A stretch of DNA of 64,000 nucleotides from Cristatella mucedo. Lineage: Eukaryota > Bryozoa > Phylactolaemata > Cristatellidae. Location: contig WPIO01000090.1 in NCBI GenBank assembly GCA_009760855.2, positions 1,137,501 through 1,201,500 on the forward strand, written 5' to 3'. Within the stretch, counting starts at the first letter, position 1, and the number at the start of each line of letters is the position of its first letter. Made by a program: the position numbers and the translations under genes. Below are positions 34,901-43,907 of this stretch, one piece after another. The notes below the pieces were generated by a model, which saw nothing but the letters and a program-made list of their open reading frames with translations, ran no database searches and had not been told where the DNA came from.

Positions 34901-37900
34901 GACAATCTGTGGCCCTTCCTGCCTGGACTTCGGCAGGAGCTCGCCTTCACTTGTTACCCGTGATGTGCACTGTCACTTGGGAAGGTTCTGAGATGTGTGC
35001 CATCTGTGCCAGATACCATTCCCGGGTTGCACGAGACATAATAATAATAATATAATAATTCACTTGATAAAGCGCCCTCAGAGAACTTAATCTCTCTCTA
35101 GGCGCTTTACATTTGCTGTAAAGTGAAATGCAATTGAATGGTAAGTAAAATCATGCTTGAAAAACAAACGAAATGAATAATATGGTTAGGGGTGACATGC
35201 ACAGGGTTAGCATGCAAATGTGGTTAGTGGCAGCATGCACAGTGTATAACCTTAGCTTGTCAAAAGCTAGGTTGTTTAAGGCAGTTACAGCTGCCCTACA
35301 GTCGCACTGTACACTCCTGATGGCATCAGCATCAATGCGAGCAGTAAATTATCCTTGGCATGATGTACTATTGCAAGCCACGACGATCCAAGATAGAAAT
35401 TGTGAATGTAGTACCTTAGTCGGCCTACTAGGTATGGAAAACATACAGAATTACTTTGTTTGGTGGTTTCTAGTTGGTTTGGAAATAGTTGTGGTTTTCG
35501 AAAGTTAGTTGTGGTAGGACCACCAGAACGCAGCAACGTGAGAATTTGTGGATGTGCCAAGTACCCCCACTTGAAAAATGCATCGATCGCGACGACTGCA
35601 TCGGGTGCTTTTTCGGGAACGGTCAAGTTGCATCACTTCTGGTTTTGACTTTTCACAGAGGAATACCGAGCCGGGGCATGAAATTGATAGATGCCGTTAG
35701 AGCAGGAAGCAGCAGCCAACTGTGTTTCCTCATCATCATCGATTGCTGATGTGATTGGCAAAGCACAATCTAGGCTTTCACTTCTATGCGGATGACACTC
35801 AGCTGTACCTTTGCTTTGATCCCTCCCAGCCTTCGAGCTCTTCAAATTCTCTCAACGCATTTGCAGCAGGTATTGATGACATCCACACATGGATGGCAGC
35901 AAGTTATCTAAAACTAAACAATAATAAAACTATCTTACTATTTATGGGTGAACCTAGTGTGATTCCGAAATCGGAAAGGCTGACGCTCAAAATTGGCTCT
36001 GCCAGCATATCTCCTGTTGAATCAGCTCGAAATCTAGGTGTCATGTTCTAAAGTGACCTCTCGTCAGACGACCACATCAGCTCTACAGTCAAATCTGCCT
36101 CCTTCCAGTTACACAACATTGCTAAAATTCGGGCTTGTTTAGATAAGTATACCACCTCTAAGTTGGTCCATGCATTCGTGACATCCCGTCTTGAATTCTG
36201 TAACTCAGTACTTGCTGGCCTACCGGCATGTGCAATCGGGCGATTACAGCACGTGCAAAACTCTGCAGCTAGGCTTGTCTGTCATGAGCATCGCAGTTGC
36301 CACATCACACCACTTCTCGCCGACCTGCACTGGCTCCCAGTCAAGCAACGGATCGACTTTGAGGTTTTTTCGCTCACTTTTAGGTCACTTCATTCTTTGG
36401 CTCCAGCCTATCTCTCAGATCTACTCCCCTACCAGGCAAAGCATCGTACCACCTGCTTTTCGGAATCCAACAGTTTACCAATACCTCGTATAGACCTCGA
36501 ATCCTTTGGAGACCGTGCATTTAGTTCGTATGTTCCCTAGGCCTGGAACTTCCTCCCGACGTGCTTCAGAACCTCCGTTGACTCGACCACATTTAAAAAG
36601 AATTTAAAAACGTACCTATTTAGGACAGCATTTAGTGGGTCCCTGTGATTCGTCCTTGATGTGCTCATGCCTGCTGACACTGTGCATGCTGCCACTAACC
36701 ACATTTGCATGCTGACTCTGTGCATGTCACCGCTAACCATGTTATTGATGTTGTTTGCTTATCAAGCATGATATTACTCACCATTCAATCGCATTTCCCT
36801 TTGCAGCAAATGTAAAGCGCCTAGAAAGAGATTGGGTTCTCTGAGGGTGCTTTATCAAGTGCATTATTATTATTATTATTATTATTATTTATTATTATTA
36901 CCTTAGAGCCTAGGTGTTGAACCTCACATCCTTATCTCCCCATCTTAAGGGTTTAAGTTTCTGGCCCCCACCTACGACGAAGAGTCTATATTGTGAGCTC
37001 CTAAGAATGAAGCTCTTAATAACACGTTCTGTATTATATAGAAACAATGCTTTGCCTGCACCGTCCTGTCAAGGTCGCACATGCATTCGATGATGTCGAG
37101 CAATGCTGCACAAGGTGCTCGCATATATAAGAGCTATTACCACCTACCTGCCCGAAAGTCGACAGCTCATGCCACTTTGGGTCCCACCTACGTAAGACGT
37201 AATACATAGCAGACATAAGGGTTGTACCTTTGCACCTAATTGAAATATTGTAATTGATACATTTAATCGCCTAATGTGAGGACTATATCGGGTGGGTATC
37301 CAGACGATGCCTTTCCAAAAAGTATGTTGTGTGTAACAATTAACGAGCCGTGGAATCACCCGCTAGTTAGCAAACAGACATCTGTTTGCAGCAGAGCAGC
37401 TTGAGTGTGCTCGGGGCAGCCAAGCGCAATAGTTGCTGGATGGACTGCGAAGAGCTGCAAAACACTCGCGGTGTAGTGTGCTCACCTCCTTCCCACCCAC
37501 CTTGCTGGCGGTGTGCTGCTTGCTTTCAGCTTATTTGTGCCCATTGAGTAGAGACTCGAGTGGCATCATAATTGTGCTCTTGGCTGGCTAGTTTTGCCAT
37601 ATTGCGCACCGCCCAAAGTTCTGGCAGCTGCAGTCTGTGTGGGTGGCTACGAAGTGTTCCAATGCTGTCCTTTTCAGGAGGCTACTGCGTTTGGAGTTTC
37701 GGACGAGCTCGTACAGATGGGCAAAGACGCCATAGTCATGTCGTTCATTTTGGCCCCGGCGACTGCCGCCGAAGCATGGAATACCCTTGCCGAAGCCGGC
37801 CTCACCTCCTCGAGCCTGGACGAGGCCTCAGCTGGCTCGCTTCTCGTGCCAGCCGCTTCCGGTGAAGAGGTGGGCCTCGAAACTGTCAGCAGCAGCAGCT

Positions 37901-37989
37901 TGCTGTCACTCGGTGCTAGCCGCCGAGCACGAAAGCAAACCGGAGACAGCCGGCCGCCGCAGCGGCCGTCTCTGCATGACGCTGGCTGA
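22743..37989 (+). CDS. Unidentified protein with predicted mitochondrial presequence (multi-exon, partial model)
   Basis: Proposed exons: 22743-22835, 24025-24256, [missing exon(s)], 31585-31684, 31803-31918, 32393-32450, 33792-33961 and terminal 37678-37989 with TGA. Each has plausible splice sites and most join in phase; 24256 (phase 1) to 31585 (phase 0) does not, so at least one exon is missing. Exon 1 reads MSSLSACRLALATCLRPVWA then SRARQTHSLPE: Arg-rich, no acidic residue until the end, like a mitochondrial leader. Later exons are helical in character and rich in Leu/Ala/Glu. I do not recognise the family. It could also be two genes. Introns contain LINE fragments. Confidence 0.5.
22864..22955. 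repeat. (TC)n microsatellite
   Basis: About 92 bp of uninterrupted TC, within 30 bp of exon 1 of the plus-strand gene. As a pyrimidine tract it could affect splicing, but no function is shown. Confidence 0.97.
24025..24256 (+). CDS. Unidentified gene, exon 2
   Basis: Between acttttttcag|GAA and AAAG|GTACAA: 77 codons, phase 0 in, phase 1 out. It reads EPVLDLPAALPGHLQLPAAR, QVFCEDIIRRYQALASRPEP, RCPYPLVCGPILGRSHRVLG, TDRWIARDKAIYVFRK. It has strong coding character, good splice sites and no stops. The family is not recognised. Confidence 0.6.
25200..25530 (+). mobile_element. LINE family 1, reverse-transcriptase fingers/palm fragment
   Basis: Encodes QVYYDLLRNAYLDRFALLVL and, across a frameshift, LDLTAAFDTVDHQDLLEH, the palm motif A region of a non-LTR reverse transcriptase, then ALQWFWSYLGERFQSL. 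Frame breaks show it is dead. Confidence 0.8.
25560..26030. other. Intronic segment, probable decayed LINE
   Basis: No clear ORF. ggaagtgagttccacagtct and gacgggccttgtgggtcagc resemble antisense ORF2 C-terminal sequence of a LINE (WNSLP region), too diverged to assign. Confidence 0.4.
26030..26900 (+). mobile_element. Highly degenerate LINE family 1 copy
   Basis: Keeps cctgttccaatatgatcttt (LFQ.DLSLD.H) and later RT C-terminal debris (ccacattataccttttctca, ccgacctac), with many stops. It ends in a decayed hairpin-like gtgagtgcgctatacaaaac. Confidence 0.55.
26905..27950 (+). mobile_element. LINE family 2, C-terminal ORF and 3' end
   Basis: Encodes, with frame breaks, a region around CNSVFAWLPKKVHEPQQLVV, SLTPSYLAGLQHQFQPHRAL and GPGLWNSLP. 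The 3' end has tgagatgaagtctgttggct and ttgtggctttgtgaagttaa, shared with copies at 34.6, 51.5 and 58-59 kb. Related to but distinct from family 1. Confidence 0.75.
28229..28710 (-). mobile_element. LINE family 1, 3' end, antisense
   Basis: Begins with the complement of the (ATT)n tail and hairpin, then 3' UTR and ORF2 end (minus-strand RTNLKSFGDRAFSSYAPKAW, NSLPTCIRTSPDLTTFKKNL). Confidence 0.9.
28855..29910 (+). mobile_element. LINE family 1, reverse-transcriptase domain, no 3' end
   Basis: With frame breaks: QSGFRANHSTESAL, LLVLLDLSADFD (motif A), then VPDGSVLGLLLFTVYTLPLA, a decayed catalytic motif SCADETQLYL (YADD lost), and thumb sequence LIQSDLSLDDHISFTVQSAY. It ends near ORF2 C-terminal debris. 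Confidence 0.85.
29925..30830 (-). mobile_element. LINE family 1, antisense, with duplicated tail and nested tail insertion
   Basis: 3' end at the left. The 60-bp terminal segment is exactly duplicated (29928 and 29988). ORF2 C-terminus runs to about 30,830, interrupted at 30,364-30,438 by another family 1 tail. Confidence 0.85.
30364..30438 (-). mobile_element. LINE family 1 tail inserted into an older LINE copy
   Basis: A severely 5'-truncated insert (tail, hairpin, gcatttgctgcaaa) within the copy at 29925-30830. GGTTT occurs on both flanks, a probable short target-site duplication. Confidence 0.75.
30820..31012 (+). mobile_element. LINE family 1 3' UTR fragment (diverged subfamily)
   Basis: gcatgctgacactcttcatg through a decayed hairpin tagtgcctagaaagagatta and tgtataattattg tail. 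Confidence 0.7.
31585..31684 (+). CDS. Unidentified gene, internal exon
   Basis: Acceptor cacttctgtag|GAC, donor TTCA|GTCAGT, 33 codons plus 1 nt. Reads DVCTTDRDLDLLRLYLTSEV then STIAPLYWSTEYF. No stops in this frame and a natural amino-acid composition. The family is not recognised. Confidence 0.5.
31803..31918 (+). CDS. Unidentified gene, internal exon
   Basis: The acceptor catgttgcag|AA joins in phase with the previous exon. Reads ACSEAYERWLRTLLSAASAL then an Ala/Gly/Ser-rich stretch, donor AGG|GTGAGC. GC-rich, CpG-rich sequence continues to about 32,110. Confidence 0.5.
32130..32290 (-). mobile_element. SINE-B, antisense
   Basis: gagctgattgaacgacctca tail complement, ggcaatcaccacaacgcttg, and tgcaggatttgaacccgcga (B box complement). 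Confidence 0.7.
32393..32450 (+). CDS. Unidentified gene, small internal exon (tentative)
   Basis: The acceptor gcctgcag|GCG and donor TCTT|GTTAGC give 19 codons plus 1 nt, AKLIGQAKLYELLPFFDKS, which supplies the phase shift needed between the exons at 31803 and 33792. Support is phase and splice consensus only. Confidence 0.35.
32800..32880 (+). mobile_element. LINE family 2 3'-terminal fragment
   Basis: gtgttataagaaactcgcca then gtttttgtggaggtacagac and agagataca, the family 2 terminal block also seen at 34.85 and 59.28 kb. Confidence 0.6.
33130..33290 (+). mobile_element. Diverged LINE 3' end
   Basis: ttgttcatgttattatcact, then a decayed hairpin (ttctcaggagtgttacgcaa) and tgcattattattacc. 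Confidence 0.45.
33792..33961 (+). CDS. Unidentified gene, penultimate exon
   Basis: Acceptor tttttggtgcag|CT, donor GTACTG|GTGAGC, phase 1 in and phase 0 out. Reads DFCCWCSLKRLDSQSPSHDC, NDVIGLNDFQITSWLDESNA, FSAVRIQMEAFCNDVL. Only this frame is open. It joins in phase with the terminal exon. Confidence 0.55.
34210..34345 (+). mobile_element. SINE-A, well preserved
   Basis: tattggtccagcagttaggg (A box), gaggtcgtgggcttgagctc (B box region), then aaagcgcctgaatagagatc and aagttctcttgtggcgctat, ending acaaataaattatat. Confidence 0.85.
34560..34895 (+). mobile_element. LINE family 2, 3' end
   Basis: ttagctctgcaggtcctaga, catccttttcagcagtcctg, tgcgtgagatgaagtctgtt and the terminal agtctttgtggagttacaga. 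Parallel to copies at 27.6 and 59.0 kb. Confidence 0.75.
35037..35250 (-). mobile_element. LINE family 1, 3' end, antisense
   Basis: Complement of the (ATT)n tail, hairpin (agcgccctcagagaacttaa) and 3' UTR up to agcatgcacagtgt. Confidence 0.88.
35395..35735. repeat. Unclassified repeat, paralogue of 19975-20320
   Basis: Second copy of the repeat near 20 kb. It lies between two LINE fragments, and no coding sequence was recognised. Confidence 0.55.
35750..36895 (+). mobile_element. LINE family 1 with intact YADD catalytic motif, longest copy
   Basis: Encodes GFHFYADDTQLYLCFDPSQP (FYADD at 35782-35796), MAASYLKLNNNKTILLFMGE, then (after a stop at about 36,050) KLVHAFVTSRLEFCNSVLAG and CHITPLLADLHWLPVKQRID, ending with the 3' UTR, hairpin and (ATT)n. 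In-frame stops in the thumb region and near SSYVP mean it is inactive. 5'-truncated. Confidence 0.93.
37678..37989 (+). CDS. Unidentified gene, terminal exon
   Basis: Acceptor gtccttttcag|GAG, phase 0, 103 codons to TGA. Reads EATAFGVSDELVQMGKDAIV, MSFILAPATAAEAWNTLAEA, then a low-complexity Ser/Ala-rich and basic tail (ASRRARKQTGDSRPPQ). An internal donor GCTTCCG|GTGAAG at about 37,862 is possible. The family is not recognised. Confidence 0.5.
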   Translation, partial: EATAFGVSDELVQMGKDAIVMSFILAPATAAEAWNTLAEAGLTSSSLDEASAGSLLVPAASGEEVGLETVSSSSLLSLGASRRARKQTGDSRPPQRPSLHDAG

Positions 37990-39030
37990 TCGGTGCGGTT
38001 ATCCGATTTCAGGGAGCTGCGTCTGTCAGCTTGCCGAGCTGGCCTCACCTCCGCTTCTCCACTCATGCAAAGGCAGAAGGTGGTGCTGAAGGGAGAGCCG
38101 CAAGTGCAGCTTCGACGTGAAATCGATGAATCGTGAATTCGACGTGAAATGTGGCAACACGCTGGCGATTTGAGAGGCATCGTTCGTTGGTCGGTCGTGT
38201 GAGGATGGCTGAGGCTCTTGATCACGGACTCGAAAGCAAATAGAATCATACAATTCTCTGCTCGAGCTCCGGCGAAAAGACGAATCGCATTGCAGGCCTG
38301 CATCTGGAGAGCTGCCATTGCACCAAGCTGCAGCTGCAGGTCCTCACTGCAGACCCCCTCCCAGATTCCCAGGCACAAAAGCAGCGTCAGAACTAGCAAG
38401 TAGTCCTTTAAAAAAAAACGAAATTCAGAGGTTACGTTACAGCTTCAAAATCGCTTCAGGTCCTAGCTGCAAAAACACAGCAAGTTTGAAGAGCAACCTT
38501 TGCGAGCAGTGATTGCCAGATCTTCGACGGGAAAATGGTCTTGGTATTTCGTAGTCCCTGCTGGGTATGCATTGCATTCAAGACACTGTTTATATTCCAG
38601 CTAGGCCAGCTGTTTTATTTCGGATTTAGGCAATATACCAGAGGACATTCGTTTGGGGAGTTAAACCCGTCAGTCAGTCGACTTCGTGGCTTGCTCTACA
38701 GGCTCGACCTGAAGGATATCAGGCTCTGCCATCATGCATCACGTGAGCAAGCTACTAGTTTTCGAAACAATGTTGATATGTTTGTGTTTAATAAACAGTA
38801 TGCAACATCAAAAGGCTAACGGACTTAATTGTGTACGTAGTTGGCTCAAGCTAATACACAAAATTGTGTCAGTGTTTCTTGGCACTGTGTACAGCAATCC
38901 ATTCGATTCAATAATGCTTCTTGATGTTTTGTGACTCCGAATGATTTGCGACCAAGGTCTTTCTGGATAGTAAAAGGAAATATTGATGAATGCGAGGTCT
39001 GTTCAGGGAGGTTTCGGCATTTTCGCTCCA
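37990..39030. other. Possible 3' UTR / intergenic, nothing recognised
   Basis: No repeat family or exon with conserved blocks. A minus-strand ORF (38399-37674) starts with a signal-peptide-like MLVLTLLLCLGIWEGVC but is mostly antisense to the terminal exon and not convincing. An AATAAA lies near 38,789. Confidence 0.4.
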
Positions 39031-39034
39031 ACAT

Positions 39035-39215
39035 TGGTGAGCCGTAATGGCTCACTAGGTAAGGCGGTTGCTTTTCACGACCTCGGCACCGAGGTCTTGG
39101 GTTCGAATCCTGTGGTGGGCGATCCTTTATCGCCACTGCAAGTGGTGGTGATAGCCGTAAAGGCTCTTCTGTCGCTATACAAAAAGAGGCTGTTAAATCA
39201 GCTAGTATTTCTTTC
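39035..39215 (+). mobile_element. SINE-B, well-preserved reference copy
   Basis: ccgtaatggctcactaggta (A box), GGTTCGAATCC (B box, 39100-39110), ggtgggcgatcctttatcgc, gtggtgatagccgtaaaggc, tgtcgctatacaaaaagagg and tail ctgttaaatcagctag. Confidence 0.88.
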
Positions 39216-39604
39216 TTTCAAAAGATCTTTAATAGCGACAAGAAATGTTGCTAAGCAGTTCAAACTCAAGGTCACTCACCGAAATGTTAGTCAAGATTCG
39301 GCAGCGCTTGCCTTTTTATAGATGCCACATTTGCCCAATTTGGGGTCAGGATAGAAACACTTGCAAGCTAATTAAATTTTCGAAAAAGTCGACTGGATCA
39401 TCTAATTTATGGCAGCAGAGGAATCTTAGTGGCTACCACTTCCACTTGAAATATGCAAAGAAAATCCTGAGAAATGAACCTACTACATGGGTGACTTGAG
39501 TTGCACCCACCTTGCCTCTGCTCCAAGAACCTTGAATTATTCATGTAAAACTGCATTTGCAACTTCTAATCTGAAAATTAATGGCAGGTGACATTCGGTT
39601 GCAT

Positions 39605-39655
39605 AGAGCTTTAAGGGAACTTATTGTCTATTCAGGCGCTTTACACGTATCGTCC
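39605..39655 (-). mobile_element. SINE-A tail fragment, antisense
   Basis: aagggaacttattgtctatt then caggcgctttacacg is the complement of the SINE-A hairpin tail. The head is absent. Confidence 0.55.
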
Positions 39656-40387
39656 GGTTCGCACAGCAGAGAGCCAGCCGATGACCGACACCAACAGTTT
39701 ATTGCACGGAGCCGAGGGACGCGCGGCTACCTTCGCCCCCTTCTCCCACCCGACTCACCTCTCCTCGACTCCTGCTGTCAGCTGTTCGACCCCGATGATT
39801 CATCTAGGAGGACCACAACTCTGAGCCGGCCGACCCTGATGGTGAGTGAATCAGCCATCTGTCCACCAGCGGGTTACCGGCCTGTGTCCACGCCACATCA
39901 CAGGCGGACTACAGCAGTGCACCGCCCCTCTCGGTGATGCTTCTAACAGCTGTTTACCAGAGGCTTATCAGAGGAGCCTGCGTACAATCGAACTGCAACA
40001 TGTGCCACGCGCGAGCGAGTTCACGACCTCGGTCATCAAGTGCATTTACCTAGACCTTGGTTCGGGGCAGGCACCTTAATCACTGACAGCAGCGTCCGTC
40101 ATTTGCATTCGTACAATTAACAACTTCGCACTGGCGAAAACCACTGCAAATGTCTGTTAAATTGGAGAGCCCTGCCAGCCAGGTCCACGATAGGGGAGTA
40201 CCTCAAACGAAATGGCTTCCGTAAAATTCACTGGTCTGCAAAAATTGCGAGCGAGTTAGCACTGTTGGGTTTGCAGCCGTATTCGAGAGGCTGCCATGCT
40301 GTCGTGGCCTTTCTAGCACCGGCGGCTTCTATCCTCTTGCAGACTACTTCCTACAACCCCGGTAATTAGGAACGCTAGTAATAATTT

Positions 40388-40460
40388 CCTTTGCAGCAAG
40401 TGTAAAGCGCCTAGAAAGAGATTGAGTTGTCTGAGGGCGCTTGATCAAGCGTCATTATTA
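40388..40460 (+). mobile_element. LINE family 1 terminal fragment
   Basis: gcagcaagtgtaaagcgcct, then the hairpin with one change (ttgtctgagggcgcttgatc) and cattattattc. Confidence 0.75.
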
Positions 40461-40774
40461 TTCTTGTCATTAGTATCTCTAGTTCGCGAGCGAAAGCACG
40501 AGGTATTGGCTTCACATCAGACGCTATACCGTGGGGCCAGACTTTAGCAGGGCAGTCTCGGTACTACATTGACAAAGTGGCTAGCGAATGGGGGAACGAA
40601 CGGTTCGTCGCAGCGAATTCGCGTAGCGCTCAACGAGCCGCGTCGTTTTTTCGAAAATCTTGGACAAATAAGGAAGCAACGGAACTGGGTGGCAGTTTGC
40701 TAGAACCGCCGAATCGAATCCGGGCGTGCTACTCACGACAACTCATTTATCTAGTGAAGCGTAAAAAACCGACT

Positions 40775-40950
40775 CATCATGACCCTGCGCATGTCACCCC
40801 TAACCGTATTATTCATTTCGTTTGTTTTTCAAGCATGATTTTACTTACCATTCATTTGCATTTCACTTTACAGCAAATGTAAAGCGCCTAGAGAGAGATT
40901 AAGTTCTCTGAGGGCGCTTTATCAAGTGAATTATTATTATTATTATTATC
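40775..40950 (+). mobile_element. LINE family 1, 3'-end fragment
   Basis: gcatgtcacccctaaccgta through the hairpin agcgcctagagagagattaa and (ATT)n. Confidence 0.85.
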
Positions 40951-40959
40951 ATTCCGCAA

Positions 40960-42490
40960 CGTTGTCATCCGGCGAAGACGTAAGAGGGGATGGTTTAGGA
41001 TCTTTGGGTGGCGAGCTTTTTTCTAGCAGTAGTTAGAGTAACCACTTCCATCTAAAGAAATCTTGGCAAATGTATCATGAGAAGTCCAGAGGCTGCGACT
41101 CAACGCTTGCATTCATCGTCGGTTGCTGTTTGACAGAGGAATGAACACGTGCAATTCTGTTCAACAAAGTAAACATGAATCTCAATCAGGCACACAGCAA
41201 ATATCCAGAGAGTGGTACCTCTTAGCCTCGATCAGCGTTTTCGTACTGTGTTTGGGTCTGACTAGCAAGACTGCAATTAGCGAGTGAAAAAAAAACAATG
41301 AATCGCTGGCATTTCTAAGCTTTCGGTTTTAAACATGACTGCGGCTGTTGAACCTAACTAGAACAATGTCGCGGGCCCAAACTTCTTAAAGCTATGTTCA
41401 AGCCTGAACTTTACGGAGCATTTTTGAAAGTTTTTGGTCGATTAAAAGTAACTCTATGCCCATTTTCGCGGAAAGTCTGTAGGTGGGCACGATGGTCAAA
41501 GGTACTGCAATTTTGAGCTTACTGCATCAGCAAGAGTGTAGAGGCTGTCTATAGTCTGAATATATAGATCAGAAGGCCTGCTTCACAAAAAGGTCTCAAA
41601 AATGTCTTAGTGTCAATTCTTTTTAGATTTGTTTTCTTATAGAATTCAATGTTGTCACGTTCATGCGACGCAACCATGACAATAAAGAAGATCGAGCAAT
41701 AATCCGACATGCGGTGGCGCACTGAACGGGGACAGAGGGTTCAATGTCCTCGGCACCAAGATAGGCGCCTAATACTGATGAGGGAGCGGGGCACCGTCTG
41801 TGTAGCTCGTCCCCGGGTGCACCACGTCCTAGGAACGAACGCCATCGCCGAGATCGTGAGCGGACGCACAATAAGATTTCCGCAACGAACAGACATCGTT
41901 TCTGAGCACGTGATCCAGTTGCATGACTAGCCTATTGGATTTAGCCAAAATTCTCCAGAGAGTCAAGACGTGAGCCTATCTTGCAACTGCTAGGGTTTTT
42001 AATATGAATGCTAGAATTTGTTGCAATCGATAAGGATCTGTCACATTTTAACGTTGAAGTCGGAAACTCGAAAAACTCCAAAACAAGGTAGACAGCCAGA
42101 CAGTGGGTCGGTAGAGCACAGCCGTGGAGATATGGGTTATGCGATGGGCGATCTGATGGCAACTGATTCAAACGATGAGCCATGAGCGGAAAGGAGGATG
42201 TATTTCAACCAAGCGACTCGCAAGCAATAATAGCGACCCCACAACCCAGTTTGTCAGACCACATGGGCTGAAAAAACTGAGAAACTGGGAAAAACTGAGA
42301 AACCAGGTGGGACAGTCTTTGACATACGGCTACCAGAGCTGGGCGACATCTTTCATCAGGTCTCATTCGTGAGCATTATATCGAGCGTCTCATGGACAAC
42401 TTGGTCTCGAGTTATTAGCCCTCATGTTTTTTAGTGAGCAAATGTCCTGCTCCTGTCGCCGACTGCATCTTTTCCTTCATTCGACTTCGA
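40960..42490. other. Intergenic segment, nothing recognised
   Basis: No LINE or SINE blocks and no ORF with conserved motifs between the LINE tail and the coding-like fragment at 42.5 kb. Confidence 0.5.
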
Positions 42491-42497
42491 CAGGTAC

Positions 42498-42781
42498 CTG
42501 GAAACTGGCGCAGATATCGTTCACAGTACTGTGTTTGAGACAGCCGTCGTCAAGATCCGGAATGGAGGCATAGGTCAAATAGATTAAGACGAAACTGCCT
42601 CTGTACACACCCTTTTGAAATTGCAATCCAGTGGTCAAAATTCTGACGAAACGGTCGGTTCCAGTCTTTCCGTTGCCAAGCATACAGGTGAAGTGCCAGC
42701 GTGTGCAACAGGCTTCCGCATCGTCTTACGTTGATACCAAGTTTCTGCTGTCAACCTCGAATGCTATGGAACCGTCGTTCT
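42498..42781 (-). other. Coding-like antisense fragment(s), possible exon or pseudogene
   Basis: The minus strand has an acceptor (gcttcctcgtag|AG), a frame reading NDGSIAFEVDSRNLVST, a possible donor AAC|GTAAGA at 42730 and, after one TAA, a second open frame with Cys-rich CCTRWHFTCMLGNGKTGTDR, FVRILTTGLQFQKGVYRGSF, VLIYLTYASIPDLDDGC, ending CAG|GTACCT. The composition looks like a secreted Cys-containing domain, but no family is recognised and the stop argues for a pseudogene or misassigned splice. Confidence 0.3.
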
Positions 42782-43524
42782 CTACGAGGAAGCAAATATA
42801 TTCTCAGAAATATCGGAGCATGCAACCGCGAAGCCTGAAAGTTTTGATTTTTCGCACGTAAAATGGAGATGCGTGGAACTTTTTGCTGGTAGCTATAGCT
42901 GCAAATGACGACGAAACAGAATAAGAGGAGGAAGGGAAAACGAATGAAGAGGATCAAGACGAATAGTGATTCACTGGTGTGAGAGATTAAAGCAAAAACT
43001 ATTTTTGTGAACAGCATGCAACGATTTTTTTATTGAAAACGCATAGCATACCGATATATTGTATTTACTTAAACGACAGCGACAACAGAAATATATTTTA
43101 TTGTTTACAATTACAGTAGAAGTTTATTCGAATGTTTGCTATGACGATATAAATATGTTTTCATTGTTAGCTTTGAAAATTGTCAATACAATGACAATAG
43201 CATGGCTCCCTGGCCTGGATTGTGGTAATTTATCAAACCCCGCAAGCGTCTCCTGACACTCGAGCACGCCTTGTCCTGAGGCTTTGGGGATTAATGATCA
43301 CACAAACAAATAAAGCAGCGAGATCTCGACAGCGTCCTGACGTAATACCTGCTGACCAATGTAGGCCACTAACCTGTGACAAAAGTATATGGACATATAC
43401 AGCCTAGCATATAGGGATATATGAGATTAGCGAATCCTAGCGGGTAATCTCTGTAAATGCTGTGGCGGAAGTGTTTGCGGAAGCACCTCCGGCAGAGACG
43501 GGTTGGCCCAGACGCAGGGTCAGC

Positions 43525-43670
43525 GGGATAGCCCAGCCCAGCGGTTAAGTTGCTGCCCCGGGGACTAAGGTCCGGCTGAGGTTGTGGGCTCGAGTCCTGA
43601 GGCATATGTGAAGCTCTTGAATAGAGATTAAGTTCTCTTAGGGCGAAATACAAATGAATTATGTATATAT
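43525..43670 (+). mobile_element. SINE-A
   Basis: agcccagcggttaagttgct head, gttgtgggctcgagtcctga B box, tcttgaatagagattaagtt / ctcttagggcgaaatacaaa tail. Confidence 0.8.
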
Positions 43671-43674
43671 TAGA

Positions 43675-43815
43675 TAATGTAGGCGCTCGCTCTTCACGAC
43701 TGAGGTCATGGGTTCGAATCCTGCATTTGGGCGATCCTTAATAGCCAACTGCAAGCGGTGGTGTTCGCCGGTAAGACCCGTCTGCAGCCATACTAATAAG
43801 TCTTTTAAATGAGGT
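43675..43815 (+). mobile_element. SINE-B, head truncated
   Basis: gtaggcgctcgctcttcacg, atgggttcgaatcctgcatt (B box), ccaactgcaagcggtggtgt and a decayed tail agtcttttaaatgagg. It directly precedes an AT microsatellite. Confidence 0.7.
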
Positions 43816-43820
43816 AAGAT

Positions 43821-43823
<3 letters not shown>

Positions 43824-43906
<83 letters not shown>
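43824..43906. repeat. (AT)n microsatellite
   Basis: About 80 bp of pure TA alternation between a SINE-B and a LINE 3' end. Confidence 0.97.

Positions 43907-43907
<1 letters not shown>

Noticed and set aside
37674-38399. 241-codon minus-strand ORF with a signal-peptide-like start
   Set aside because: Mostly the antisense shadow of the plus-strand terminal exon; no conserved motif and no support beyond length.
39035-39215. Possible tRNA gene (clear A and B boxes)
   Set aside because: The head does not fold into a full tRNA, and the same sequence recurs with a common tail at several loci, so it is a SINE.
40577-40882. 101-codon plus-strand ORF (WGNERFVAANSRSAQRAASF)
   Set aside because: It runs into a LINE 3' UTR, an alternative frame is equally open, and no family is recognised.
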